A stretch of DNA of 38,191 bases, from contig CAJOPH010000007.1 of the NCBI GenBank assembly GCA_905236805.1, forward strand, positions 1 to 38,191, read 5' to 3'. Positions 25,407-33,668 of the stretch are shown one piece after another. Source of the DNA: an uncultured Eubacterium sp. Its GTDB lineage: Bacteria > Bacillota > Clostridia > Lachnospirales > Lachnospiraceae. Within the stretch, counting starts at the first letter, position 1. Every line of letters starts with the position of its first letter. A program made the translations under genes and the position numbers. The notes under the pieces are model-generated. The model was not told where the DNA came from and did no database searches. It saw nothing but the letters and a program-made list of their open reading frames with translations.

Positions 25407-25430
25407 TTATAGTAAATGCGTTTACTATAA
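25407..25430. promoter_or_regulatory. Perfect palindrome just upstream of the cobO promoter
   Basis: TTATAGTAAA-TGCG-TTTACTATAA has 10-bp perfect arms. It ends 6 bp before the -35 box at 25437, a typical operator position. No T-run follows on the plus strand, and A-rich DNA flanks it, so it is a poor terminator for typA. The binding protein is unknown. Confidence 0.55.
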
Positions 25431-25436
25431 AAATGT

Positions 25437-25465
25437 TTGAATTTTCACGCATTTTGTGGTAAAAT
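25437..25465 (+). promoter_or_regulatory. Promoter for cob(I)alamin adenosyltransferase
   Basis: TTGAAT (25437-25442), 17-bp spacer, TAAAAT (25460-25465) with an extended -10 TGG. The expected transcript begins almost at the AGGAGG at 25471. Confidence 0.7.
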
Positions 25466-25470
25466 GTATT

Positions 25471-25526
25471 AGGAGGAATGTACGATATGACATATTTGCG
25501 CTGATATGACCTCTCGTGCATTGTAA
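25471..25526 (+). other. Leader with strong ribosome site and two tiny reading frames before cobO
   Basis: AGGAGG at 25471-25476 is spaced 10 bases from an ATG at 25487 that encodes only MTYLR (stop 25502-25504). One base later, ATG 25506 encodes MTSRAL (stop 25524-25526). The cobO ATG at 25531 follows 4 bases on, with no ribosome site of its own. This suggests stepwise termination-reinitiation, or a damaged original start. Confidence 0.4.
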
Positions 25527-25530
25527 AAAT

Positions 25531-26067
25531 ATGTGTAAAGGAAAGCTTACAATATACTGTGGCACCGGAAGGGGAAAGAGTTCGGCCGCCATAGGAAACG
25601 CCGTTTTTGCCGCAGAGGCCGGCAAGAGCGTCATCATCATACAGTTTCTAAAGTCCAAGGCCAAATCTTCGGTGTCTTTGTTAGAGCGTTTAGAGCCTGA
25701 GATAAAGCTCTTCCGCTTCGAAAGGTCTGAGTGTGAGTACGGAGAGTTATCCGAAGAGGAAAGGGAGGAAGAAAAAAAGAACATAAAAAACGGTCTTGGC
25801 TATGCCAGGAAGGTTCTTGGGACGGGTGAGTGCGACATGCTGGTCTTAGATGAGATAATGGGGCTTCTTGACATGGGGATAGTGGATGGAAAGGATTTGA
25901 AGGAAATATTTGACGCGGCGCATTCGGACGTCGAAATAGTCCTTACGGGCAGGAGGCTTGATGAACGCATAGCAAAAAAGGCCGATGAAGTGTATTTCAT
26001 AGAGCCCGGGGAAAAAGAAAAGAAAAAAGATAAAAATAATAAAAACGATAAAAGCAGGAAGAATTAG
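25531..26067 (+). CDS. cobO: Cob(I)yrinic acid a,c-diamide adenosyltransferase (CobO/BtuR type)
   Basis: 178-residue P-loop enzyme that transfers adenosyl from ATP to cob(I)alamin or cobinamide, making the coenzyme form of vitamin B12. The P-loop CGTGRGKSS is close to the N-terminus (about 10-18), followed by VIIIQFLKSK, the Walker B-like MLVLDEIMGLLDMG and VEIVLTGRR. A Lys/Asn-rich tail ends the protein. The start is uncertain: ATG 25531 begins the family homology, GTG 25516 would add five residues, and neither has a ribosome site. No other cobalamin gene is in the window, so a salvage role is likely. Confidence 0.9.
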   Translation: MCKGKLTIYCGTGRGKSSAAIGNAVFAAEAGKSVIIIQFLKSKAKSSVSLLERLEPEIKLFRFERSECEYGELSEEEREEEKKNIKNGLGYARKVLGTGECDMLVLDEIMGLLDMGIVDGKDLKEIFDAAHSDVEIVLTGRRLDERIAKKADEVYFIEPGEKEKKKDKNNKNDKSRKN

Positions 26068-26143
26068 TAAAAGCCGCATCCTTAGATCTTTAGCCAGAGG
26101 TCTTGGATACTGCTTAGGAACTGACTTTGGAGGTATGTTATAC

Positions 26144-27037
26144 ATGTCTATCTTTACCGGGTCTGCGGTGGCCCTGGTTACTCCTTTTACCAAGGATGAC
26201 CATGTGAATTATGAAAAGCTTCAGGAGCTCATTGATTTTCATGTGGACAATGGAACAGACGCCATTGTGATCGTAGGAACGACGGGGGAAGGGTCCACCC
26301 TTTCGATGGAAGAGCATTCAGAATGCATAAGGCAGGCCGTAGCCATGACGAAGGGACGGATTCCCGTCATAGCCGGTACGGGGTCTAATGCGACGGAAAC
26401 GGCGGTTTCTTTGTCTAGGGAGGCCGATTCATTCGGGGCCGATGCCATTTTGGTGGTCACCCCATATTACAACAAGGCCACCCAGAAGGGATTAAAAGAA
26501 CATTATACTTCAGTGGCGAAGTCCGTCAATATCCCACTTATCATTTACAATGTGCCCAGCCGAACCGGATGCAGGGTAGATGCCACGACGGCGGCCGAGC
26601 TGGTAAGGGAAGTGGATAATATCGTTGGCATGAAGGATGCCACGGGGGATATTTCCTATGCGGCAGATCTCATGAACCTTTCGGGTGGGGATATCGAGCT
26701 TTATTCGGGGAACGATGACCAGGTGCTGCCCCTTCTTTCGCTGGGGGGTCTGGGAGTGATCTCCGTTCTGGCCAATGTAGCCCCCCAAAAGACCCATGAC
26801 ATGGTAGACAGCTACTTAAAAGGCGATTTAAGTACTGCCGGGAAAATACAGATCGACGCCATTCCCCTCATACACGCTCTTTTTTCAGAGGTGAATCCCA
26901 TTCCCGTGAAATATGCCTTAAACGCCATGGGCATGGAGGTAGGTCACCTTAGGCCTCCCCTCACGGAAATAGAGGACGCGCACGCAAAAGTCTTGGTGGA
27001 CGAGATGAAGAAATTCGGTATAGAGGTGAGATCATGA
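26144..27037 (+). CDS. dapA: 4-hydroxy-tetrahydrodipicolinate synthase
   Basis: 297-residue TIM-barrel lyase that condenses pyruvate with aspartate semialdehyde, the first committed step to diaminopimelate and lysine. Catalytic Lys164 is in GMKDATGD, Tyr135 in IIYNVPSRTG, and Thr46-Thr47 in GTTGEG. I start at ATG 26144, 9 bases after GGAGGT; the upstream in-frame ATG at 26135 abuts the ribosome site. The gap before it is only about 75 bases and shows no lysine riboswitch or T-box. Its stop overlaps dapB by ATGA. Confidence 0.97.
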   Translation: MSIFTGSAVALVTPFTKDDHVNYEKLQELIDFHVDNGTDAIVIVGTTGEGSTLSMEEHSECIRQAVAMTKGRIPVIAGTGSNATETAVSLSREADSFGADAILVVTPYYNKATQKGLKEHYTSVAKSVNIPLIIYNVPSRTGCRVDATTAAELVREVDNIVGMKDATGDISYAADLMNLSGGDIELYSGNDDQVLPLLSLGGLGVISVLANVAPQKTHDMVDSYLKGDLSTAGKIQIDAIPLIHALFSEVNPIPVKYALNAMGMEVGHLRPPLTEIEDAHAKVLVDEMKKFGIEVRS

Positions 27038-27789
27038 TAAAGGCCATCATGCACGGTGCGGGCGGTAAGATGGGACATGTCGTTACCGAGATCTGCAGGG
27101 AAGATGAGGGGATAGGGATAGTGGCCGGTGTGGCCCTGGAAGAAGGGCTTGACATGGGGTATCCCGTCTATGACAGACTCTCCTTGGTAAAAGAAAGCGC
27201 GGACGTCATCATAGATTTTTCCGCGGCGGCCGCGGCAGACCTTCTCCTTGACTATACGGAGGAAAAAAGGATTCCCCTGGTCTTGTGTTCCACGGGACTC
27301 TCAGACGCACAGCTCAAAAGGGTTAAAGACGTTTCCTTAAAAGCCCCCATCCTTAGAAGTGCCAATATGTCATTGGGGATAAACACCCTCGTTAAGCTCC
27401 TTAGGGATGCGGCGGATGTATTTTGCCCCGAAGGGTTTGACGTGGAGATAGTGGAAAAACACCACAACCAAAAGCTTGACGCGCCGTCAGGGACGGCTAT
27501 TGCCCTGGCCGATGCCGTAAATGAATCCCAGGGTAATAAATACGAATACATCTACGACCGTTCCCAAAGATCCCAAAAAAGGGACAAAAAGGAGCTTGGC
27601 ATCAGCGCGGTCCGGGGTGGGAATATCGTGGGCGAGCATGACGTGATATTCGCGGGGCTTGACGAGGTCATTACATTCAGGCATACCGCATATTCCAAAT
27701 CGGTATTCGCCAAGGGGGCAGTGGCCGCGGCAAAGTTTCTCGCAGGCAGGGAGCCGGGGCTTTACGACATGACAGATGTTATAGGATGA
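27034..27789 (+). CDS. dapB: 4-hydroxy-tetrahydrodipicolinate reductase
   Basis: 251-residue NAD(P)H-dependent reductase acting on the DapA product, next step to diaminopimelate for peptidoglycan and to lysine. The dinucleotide motif GAGGKMG is at residues 8-14. The signature EKHHNQKLDAPSGTA, with the catalytic His pair and Lys, lies around 133-147. The C-terminal VRGGNIVGEHDV and ITFRHTAYSKSVFA are family hallmarks. It is translationally coupled to dapA. The length is normal. Confidence 0.97.
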   Translation: MIKAIMHGAGGKMGHVVTEICREDEGIGIVAGVALEEGLDMGYPVYDRLSLVKESADVIIDFSAAAAADLLLDYTEEKRIPLVLCSTGLSDAQLKRVKDVSLKAPILRSANMSLGINTLVKLLRDAADVFCPEGFDVEIVEKHHNQKLDAPSGTAIALADAVNESQGNKYEYIYDRSQRSQKRDKKELGISAVRGGNIVGEHDVIFAGLDEVITFRHTAYSKSVFAKGAVAAAKFLAGREPGLYDMTDVIG

Positions 27790-27831
27790 TATAGGCACAG
27801 CGAGCTGTCCTTCAAAGTTAAACTGTCATTA

Positions 27832-27849
27832 ATGTTTTATACAAAACAT
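27832..27849. promoter_or_regulatory. Inverted repeat upstream of fbp
   Basis: ATGTTTT-ATAC-AAAACAT, with perfect 7-bp arms, 26 bp before the fbp ATG. It may be an operator close to the start of transcription. No clear -35/-10 pair was identified around it. Confidence 0.35.
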
Positions 27850-27875
27850 GATTTAATTGAAGAAAGGAGCCAAGC

Positions 27876-29843
27876 ATGGGTTCTTCAGAAGAGTCTAAAT
27901 ATGACATCCCTTATTTAAGGAGCCTCTCCAGGATATATCCGAATATCGCTTCCACGGCTACCGAGATCATAAACCTTCAGTCGATCCTCTCTTTGCCGAA
28001 AGGGACGGAGCATTTCCTCTCCGACATCCATGGTGAGAGCGAGCAGTTTGACCATGTCCTGAAAAATGGCTCGGGTTCGGTAAGGCGCAAGATAGACGAG
28101 GAATTCGGGGACATACTTTCCCCATCGGAAAAGAGGGACTTAGCTTCCCTTATCTATTATTCCGAAGAGAAGCTAAGGCTCGTGCAGAAGTCCGGGATCA
28201 ACATGGACGAATGGTATTCGGTGATGCTAAACCGCCTCATCAGGGTATGCAAGAGCGCAGCATCCAAATACACCAGGTCCAAGGTGAGAAAGGCTCTTCC
28301 CGCAGATTTTGCGTATGTGATAGAAGAGCTGATCACCGGAAGGCGTGATGTCGCCAACCAGGACGATTATTATAACGAGATTATACGTACTGTCATAGAG
28401 ATTGGGAAGGCTCCTGACCTCATAAATGCTCTCTGCAAGTGCATATGCCGTTTCGTCATAGACCATCTGCACATAGTAGGTGACATCTTTGACAGGGGAC
28501 CGGGACCCCATATATGCATGGAGACACTGATGGATTACCATAGCGTTGACATCCAGTGGGGGAATCACGATGTCCTGTGGATGGGAGCCGCCGCCGGTCA
28601 GGAGGCCTGCATGGCGACTGTCCTAAGGATCAGCGCCAAGTACGGGAACCTTGACATCCTGGAGGAGGGCTACGGGATTAACATGATCCCTCTGGTGCAG
28701 TTTGCGCTGGCGACCTATGGGGATGACCCCTGTGATGCCTTCAAGCTGACCTACCAGGAGGATACCTACGACGTAAAGAATGCCGAATTCGACAGGAAGA
28801 TGCACAAGGCCATAGCCATCATCCAGTTCAAGCTGGAAGGGCAGCTCATAAAGAGGCATCCGGAATTCGGCATGGAGGACAGGCTCCTTTTAGACAAGAT
28901 AGATTTTGAAAAAAAGACAGTGACCGTGGAGGGAAAACAATACCCGATGAGGGACATGAACCTTCCTACCGTAGATCCCAAGGATCCCTACAGGCTCTCC
29001 CCGGAAGAAGAAGAGCTGGTGGAACATCTTAAAACAGGATTTATCAAATGTGAGAAGCTCCAGAGGCACACGCAGTTCCTTCTGCGCAAGGGGAGCCTTT
29101 ACAAGGTCTACAATGGCAACCTTCTCTTCCACGGCTGTGTTCCCCTGAATGAGGACGGGACACTCAAGGAGGTATCCGTCTATGGGGAGCGCTACAAGGG
29201 AAGGCAGCTCTACGACAAGATAGAAAGGCAGCTCCGCCGGGGCTACTATGCGGTGGATGAGGAAGAAAAGGAAAAAGGCCAGGCGATGTACTGGTGGACC
29301 TGGATAAACGGTGATTCACCTGTATTCGGAAAGGGCAAGATGACCACCTTCGAGAGGTATTTCATCGAGGATAAGGTCACCCACAAGGAGCCGAAAAACC
29401 CCTACTACAAGCATTACGAAAACCCCGAGATCATCGACATGATCCTTAAGGAATTCGGGCTGGAAGGGCCTGACTCAAAGATCATAAACGGGCACATACC
29501 CGTGGAGGCAAAAAAGGGTCAGTCCCCCGTAAAGTGTGGCGGAAAGCTCATAGTCATAGACGGGGGCTTTTCCAAGGCCTATCAGCCAAAGACGGGGATA
29601 GCGGGCTATACCTTGATCTACAATTCCTACGGCTTCCTTCTGGCTGCCCATGAGCCCTTCGTCTCCATAGAGAAGGCGGTCAAGGAGGGTCTTGACATAC
29701 ATTCGGACACCATCCTCAGGGAGAATGTTTCCCACAGGATGAGGGTGGCGGATACAGACAATGGAAAAAATATCAAAGAAGAGATACAGGAGCTGAAAGC
29801 CCTGCTTTCGGCCTACAGGTCGGGTAAGATAGTTGAAAAGTAA
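27876..29843 (+). CDS. fbp: Fructose-1,6-bisphosphatase, class 3
   Basis: 655-residue gluconeogenic phosphatase of the Firmicute-type class III, which removes the C1 phosphate of fructose-1,6-bisphosphate using a calcineurin-like metallophosphatase fold. LSDIHGESEQFDHVL (about 48-62), VGDIFDRGPGPH (about 203-214), QWGNHD and the C-terminal NGHIPVEAKKGQSPVK give the metal-binding Asp, His and Asn residues. IDGGFSKAYQP is also typical. The length matches the family (about 640-670). The ribosome site is AAAGGAG. It stands as a single gene between dapB and the signalling island. Confidence 0.96.
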   Translation: MGSSEESKYDIPYLRSLSRIYPNIASTATEIINLQSILSLPKGTEHFLSDIHGESEQFDHVLKNGSGSVRRKIDEEFGDILSPSEKRDLASLIYYSEEKLRLVQKSGINMDEWYSVMLNRLIRVCKSAASKYTRSKVRKALPADFAYVIEELITGRRDVANQDDYYNEIIRTVIEIGKAPDLINALCKCICRFVIDHLHIVGDIFDRGPGPHICMETLMDYHSVDIQWGNHDVLWMGAAAGQEACMATVLRISAKYGNLDILEEGYGINMIPLVQFALATYGDDPCDAFKLTYQEDTYDVKNAEFDRKMHKAIAIIQFKLEGQLIKRHPEFGMEDRLLLDKIDFEKKTVTVEGKQYPMRDMNLPTVDPKDPYRLSPEEEELVEHLKTGFIKCEKLQRHTQFLLRKGSLYKVYNGNLLFHGCVPLNEDGTLKEVSVYGERYKGRQLYDKIERQLRRGYYAVDEEEKEKGQAMYWWTWINGDSPVFGKGKMTTFERYFIEDKVTHKEPKNPYYKHYENPEIIDMILKEFGLEGPDSKIINGHIPVEAKKGQSPVKCGGKLIVIDGGFSKAYQPKTGIAGYTLIYNSYGFLLAAHEPFVSIEKAVKEGLDIHSDTILRENVSHRMRVADTDNGKNIKEEIQELKALLSAYRSGKIVEK

Positions 29844-29915
29844 CCGTTTGACTTTGCATATGTGCAACGGGGCATCGATACGGTTGCGTTAAACATATTA
29901 AGTGGAGGAGTGCAT

Positions 29916-31967
29916 ATGGAAGAACAAAAAGGTTTCCAGACGCAGCTTCCCAGGTTTGAGGAGGACACCAGGGAGATAATCGAACAGGTGGCCGAGGTAG
30001 TCCCGGGAGGATTCTTTTTCTACGAGGCGTCCGGTGACCAGAAGCTTATCTATGTGAACAGGCAGGTTCTTAAGATATTCGGGTGCGATACCTTAGATGA
30101 ATTCAAGGAGCTGACCGGTTTTACCTTTCCGGGAATGGTTCATCCTGAAGACAGGGACAAGTGTGAGCTGTCTATAAACATCCAGGTGGCGGGAAATGCC
30201 GAAAGGCTGGATAACCTTGTCTACCGCATCGTCAGAAAGGACGGTGAAGTAAGGTGGGTAATAGACTATGGGAAGTTCGTTCATTCTGAGGATTATGGGA
30301 ATATCTATTATGTCTTCATAGACGACATTACCAAACAGCACATGCTGCAGGAAAAGACCAGCCTCGAGTCTTCGGTCATTGACATCCTGAGTGCTGACTA
30401 TGATTCCGTCTACCTGGTGGATTTTGAGAATGAGAAATTAGAAACCTTCCGCGCCAATGAACCCGTCATGGCAGAGCTTAACCATGAGGATTTTGAAAAC
30501 GGGGATTATTTCGAGCTGTTCCGCCATTACGGGCGAGTCATGGTGGTACCCGATGACCAGGAGATGTTCCTGGAGGAGATAGAGCCTGAATACATACAAA
30601 GGCGCTTAAGGAGGGATGACTTTTATACCGTAAATTTCGAGGCCTTTGGCGAATACAGGCAGATGTTCGTGGGTGCCATAAGGGACAAAAAAAAGCTCAT
30701 CAGGGCAGTAATGGGATTTAGGCCCATCACCGACCAGATGCTTCAGATGAGGGAGGAGACCGAGGGCAAGCTCAGGGTAGAGGTGGAGCTGGAGGCGGCG
30801 GTTGCCAGGGAGAAGGCAAAGACAGACTTTCTCTACAATGTATCCAGGGATATCCGTACCCCCATGAATGCCATAGTGGGTTTTGCCCATCTGATAGGAA
30901 AAAACAGGGACAATCCCGAGAAACTAAACAACTACATAAACAAGATCGAGCTTTCCAGTGAATACATGCTGGCCATGATAAACAGCATACTGGAAATGAG
31001 CGTAATGGAGAGCGGTAAGATTTACATAGAGGAGATACCGTGTCATATATCCGAGCAGATCGTCCAGGTATATGACATGATGGAGGTCTCTGCAAAAGAC
31101 AAGGAACAAAAGCTTGTCAAGCTGGTAAATCTTAAACACGAAGAACTGATGGCCGATCCTGTCCACATGCGCAGGATTATTTCGAACCTGGTGCAAAACG
31201 CCATACAGTTTACGCCCAAGGGCGGGACTGTGGAGATAGCCGCACAGGATTCGGATATTCCTGACAGGACCGGTTATGTGATGCTACATCTGACGGTAAG
31301 GGACAATGGCGTGGGCATGAGTCGTGATTTCCTGTCTAAGATGTACGAACCGTTCGAGAAGGAGGATTCCGATGAGAGATCCTCCGTTCCGGGCGCAGGC
31401 CTCGGGCTGGCGATTACCAAGCGCATCGTGGATGAGATGAATGGTGAGATAAAGGTGGAGAGCCGGCGTGGAAGGGGTACGACCTTCGATGTCTATATCC
31501 CCTTGAAAATAGCGGATTCCGTGGAGGAGGATGCGTCAAAGGAAGTAAGGAAGGCCATAGACAAGGAGGTGCCGATGAGGATTCTCCTTGCCGAGGACAA
31601 TGCGCTAAACCGGGAGATCGCGGAAGACATACTGGAGTCAGAGGGCTACATAGTGGAGTCCGCCGTGGACGGAATAAAGGCTTTGGAGGCCGTCGAATCG
31701 CATGACGGGTATTATTATTCTTTGATCCTCATGGACATACAGATGCCGGGCATGGATGGTTACGAGACCGTCCGCCGCATAAGGGCACTGGGCGAGGGAG
31801 GAAGGGAAGGACTATCCACCATTCCCATTATAGCGCTTTCTGCCAACGCCACCGAGGAGGACAAGAGAAAGGCCATTGAGAGCGGCATGAATGTCCATCT
31901 TGCAAAGCCCATAGACATAAAGGAGATGACGGACACTGTCAGGGTATTCATAAGGGTGCCCCGCTAG
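29916..31967 (+). CDS. Hybrid sensor kinase with missing phospho-acceptor His (pseudo-kinase) and receiver domain
   Basis: 683 residues, no membrane segment, so cytoplasmic. A PAS domain (about 25-150) and a second PAS-like segment (about 155-275) precede a coiled coil. In the HisKA region the H-box reads NVSRDIRTPMNAI, with Arg311 (codon AGG, 30846-30848) where family members have His. The ATPase looks intact: N-box NLVQNAIQF, DNGVGM, GAGLGLAI. The C-terminal receiver (about 554-675) keeps AEDN, phospho-acceptor Asp607 in LMDIQMP, LSAN and AKPI. Usual autophosphorylation should therefore fail, while the receiver could accept phosphate from the HPt protein next door. The start at 29916 has GGAGG; the frame extends further upstream without one. 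Confidence 0.9.
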   Translation: MEEQKGFQTQLPRFEEDTREIIEQVAEVVPGGFFFYEASGDQKLIYVNRQVLKIFGCDTLDEFKELTGFTFPGMVHPEDRDKCELSINIQVAGNAERLDNLVYRIVRKDGEVRWVIDYGKFVHSEDYGNIYYVFIDDITKQHMLQEKTSLESSVIDILSADYDSVYLVDFENEKLETFRANEPVMAELNHEDFENGDYFELFRHYGRVMVVPDDQEMFLEEIEPEYIQRRLRRDDFYTVNFEAFGEYRQMFVGAIRDKKKLIRAVMGFRPITDQMLQMREETEGKLRVEVELEAAVAREKAKTDFLYNVSRDIRTPMNAIVGFAHLIGKNRDNPEKLNNYINKIELSSEYMLAMINSILEMSVMESGKIYIEEIPCHISEQIVQVYDMMEVSAKDKEQKLVKLVNLKHEELMADPVHMRRIISNLVQNAIQFTPKGGTVEIAAQDSDIPDRTGYVMLHLTVRDNGVGMSRDFLSKMYEPFEKEDSDERSSVPGAGLGLAITKRIVDEMNGEIKVESRRGRGTTFDVYIPLKIADSVEEDASKEVRKAIDKEVPMRILLAEDNALNREIAEDILESEGYIVESAVDGIKALEAVESHDGYYYSLILMDIQMPGMDGYETVRRIRALGEGGREGLSTIPIIALSANATEEDKRKAIESGMNVHLAKPIDIKEMTDTVRVFIRVPR

Positions 31968-32030
31968 ACAGTTCCTAAGGAACCGTAATCGGACAAAGAT
32001 AAATGGTTTTCTTAAATGGAGGATTAACAT

Positions 32031-32381
32031 ATGACTATTAGGGATATGTATGCTGCCATAGGCTCTGACTATGATGCGGTGCTTTCCAGGCTGATGAAGG
32101 ATTCCCTGGTACAGAGGCTTGTTTTGAAATATCCTGATGACAAGAGCTTTGAGAAACTCACCCAATGCTTAAAGGACAAGGATTATGAAGAGGCCTTTAA
32201 TGCCGTACATACCATAAAGGGACTGGCCGGGAACCTGGGCTTTGACAGGCTGGGAAAGTCAGCGTCGGATCTGTGTGAGGAGCTAAGGGCAAAGCGTTAT
32301 GACAATCTGGACGCTCTTTATACCGCGGTGGAGCAGGATCAGGAGACTGTTTTGGATTATATCGAACATTTGGATAAATAA
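32031..32381 (+). CDS. Free-standing histidine phosphotransfer (HPt) protein
   Basis: 116-residue all-helical protein with the HPt signature AVHTIKGLAGNLGF; the phospho-accepting His is residue 60. HPt proteins shuttle phosphate between receiver domains. It follows the hybrid kinase by 63 bases with a strong GGAGG site, so the two are probably co-transcribed. Convergent with the receiver-HD-GYP gene. It is the only intact phosphorylatable His in the local set, so it may link the kinase's receiver with the HD-GYP receiver. The frame ends inside a 15-bp tandem duplication. Confidence 0.93.
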   Translation: MTIRDMYAAIGSDYDAVLSRLMKDSLVQRLVLKYPDDKSFEKLTQCLKDKDYEEAFNAVHTIKGLAGNLGFDRLGKSASDLCEELRAKRYDNLDALYTAVEQDQETVLDYIEHLDK

Positions 32382-32395
32382 CATTTGGATAAATA
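32366..32395 (+). repeat. 15-bp tandem duplication across the HPt stop codon
   Basis: ACATTTGGATAAATA occurs twice in a row (32366-32380 and 32381-32395). The first copy encodes the last codons and most of the stop; the second is untranslated. Confidence 0.9.
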
Positions 32396-32399
32396 AGAT

Positions 32400-32429
32400 A
32401 AAAAATCCCCCCACAGGGGGGGATTTTTT
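32400..32429. terminator. Bidirectional intrinsic terminator
   Basis: AAAAAATCCCCCC-ACA-GGGGGGGATTTTTT. It is symmetrical, so it can end both the HPt transcript and the convergent HD-GYP transcript. Confidence 0.92.
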
Positions 32430-32454
32430 CATGCTCATATGTATGGGGGCGGAT

Positions 32455-33573
32455 TCATTCATTCCTGGGGCGTATGGTTTCTTCGATGATCCTGTGTATC
32501 TCATCGTTATAGAGCTTGTCAGGCGAAATATCATCAAGCCTTGCCGGAATGTCGTCTGACAGATCCACCAGGCACTGCATGAGAATGGGATTGAAGGTGC
32601 CGCACTCGCCCTTGATGATCATGTCTATGGCCTTTTCATGGGAGAAGGGGGGCTTGTAGACCCTCTCCGAGGTCAGCGCGTCATATACGTCAGCCACGGA
32701 CACCAATTGGGCCGCAATGGGAATCTCGTCCCCTGATAAGCGGTCGGGATATCCGTTGCCATCGTACCTTTCATGATGCCAACGGCATACCTTGGCGGAC
32801 ATCAAAACCAGAGGGTCTTCACTGTAGGCATCTATGGAGGTGAGCATATTGTAGCCCGCCACGGTATGGCCCTTCATGATCTCAAACTCCTCGTAGTCTA
32901 GCTTTCCGGGCTTGTTCAGTATCTTGTAGGGAATCGCGATCTTTCCTATGTCATGCATGGCGGCCGCAATGGGAATCAGGGATCTGTCCTGGGTTGAGAT
33001 ATGGTAGTCTTCCGAAATGTTCAAAAGCTCCTTCATCAGCATGTCGGTAAGGGTTTGGACGTGTATGATGTGGTCTCCTGACTCACCGTTCCTAAATTCG
33101 ACGATGCTTGAGAGGATGTGAATCATCATGGAATTGTTCTGGTGCCTTGCTATGATCTGCTCTGCGGCAACGTCCGCCAGCTGCTGTTCCTTGGCATGCA
33201 TCTTGACTATGCTGTCTACCTTGTGGCGGACTATCGTGGAATTAAAAGGCCTGTTTATGTAATCCACGGCCCCGAGCTTGTATGCCCGTACCACAAAGAC
33301 CTGGTCATTTTCGGCCGAGATCATGATGACGGGTATGTCGTTTTTCCAGCGGAAGCGGTTCATTTCGGTGAGGACCGAAAATCCGTCTTTATTTGGCATC
33401 ATGCAGTCAAGAAGGAGAAGGTCTACCTCCCCCACGTGATCCTCGAGGTAATCTATGGCCTCCTGGCCGTCGCAGGCTTCTTCCACGTCGTAGTCGTCTT
33501 CGAGCATGTCCCTCAGGATCATTCTGTTTATTTCGGAATCATCGGTTATCAGAATTCGTTTTCTTTCGTTCAT
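32455..33573 (-). CDS. Receiver-HD-GYP response regulator, predicted c-di-GMP phosphodiesterase
   Basis: 372 residues. The receiver domain (1 to about 122) has ITDDS, phospho-acceptor Asp56 in LLDCMMP, and MISAEND; the usual conserved Lys is Arg (YINRPF, Arg108). The HD-GYP domain (about 145-340) is intact: HDIGKIAIP (His207, Asp208), the GH pair near 235, HHERYDGNGYP (266-276). HD-GYP enzymes cleave c-di-GMP to pGpG or GMP. The ATG at 33573 follows GGGGGATAAT; the longer frame upstream would add 31 hydrophobic residues overlapping the promoter. Phosphate from the nearby HPt could set its activity. Confidence 0.93.
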   Translation of the reverse strand: MNERKRILITDDSEINRMILRDMLEDDYDVEEACDGQEAIDYLEDHVGEVDLLLLDCMMPNKDGFSVLTEMNRFRWKNDIPVIMISAENDQVFVVRAYKLGAVDYINRPFNSTIVRHKVDSIVKMHAKEQQLADVAAEQIIARHQNNSMMIHILSSIVEFRNGESGDHIIHVQTLTDMLMKELLNISEDYHISTQDRSLIPIAAAMHDIGKIAIPYKILNKPGKLDYEEFEIMKGHTVAGYNMLTSIDAYSEDPLVLMSAKVCRWHHERYDGNGYPDRLSGDEIPIAAQLVSVADVYDALTSERVYKPPFSHEKAIDMIIKGECGTFNPILMQCLVDLSDDIPARLDDISPDKLYNDEIHRIIEETIRPRNE

Positions 33574-33610
33574 ATTATCCCCCACAGTGTATTTTGCATT
33601 ATTTAATGAT

Positions 33611-33639
33611 ATTATATCAAAAACAGTGGAAATTATCAA
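33611..33639 (-). promoter_or_regulatory. Promoter for the receiver-HD-GYP gene
   Basis: Minus-strand TTGATA (33634-33639), 17-bp spacer, TATAAT (33611-33616) with an extended -10 TGA. Confidence 0.82.
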
Positions 33640-33668
33640 GAAAATAGGGTAAAATATAATAAACAAGT

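Noticed and set aside
25407..25430. Terminator for typA
   Set aside because: The palindrome is perfect but lacks a following T-run on the plus strand; an operator reading fits better.
26068..26143. Possible lysine riboswitch or T-box before dapA
   Set aside because: The gap is about 75 bases, far too short for a lysine riboswitch, and no T-box motif is present.
33118..33606. Long plus-strand frame opposite the HD-GYP gene (162 codons)
   Set aside because: It is a shadow of the clearly real minus-strand gene, with no ribosome site or recognisable domain.
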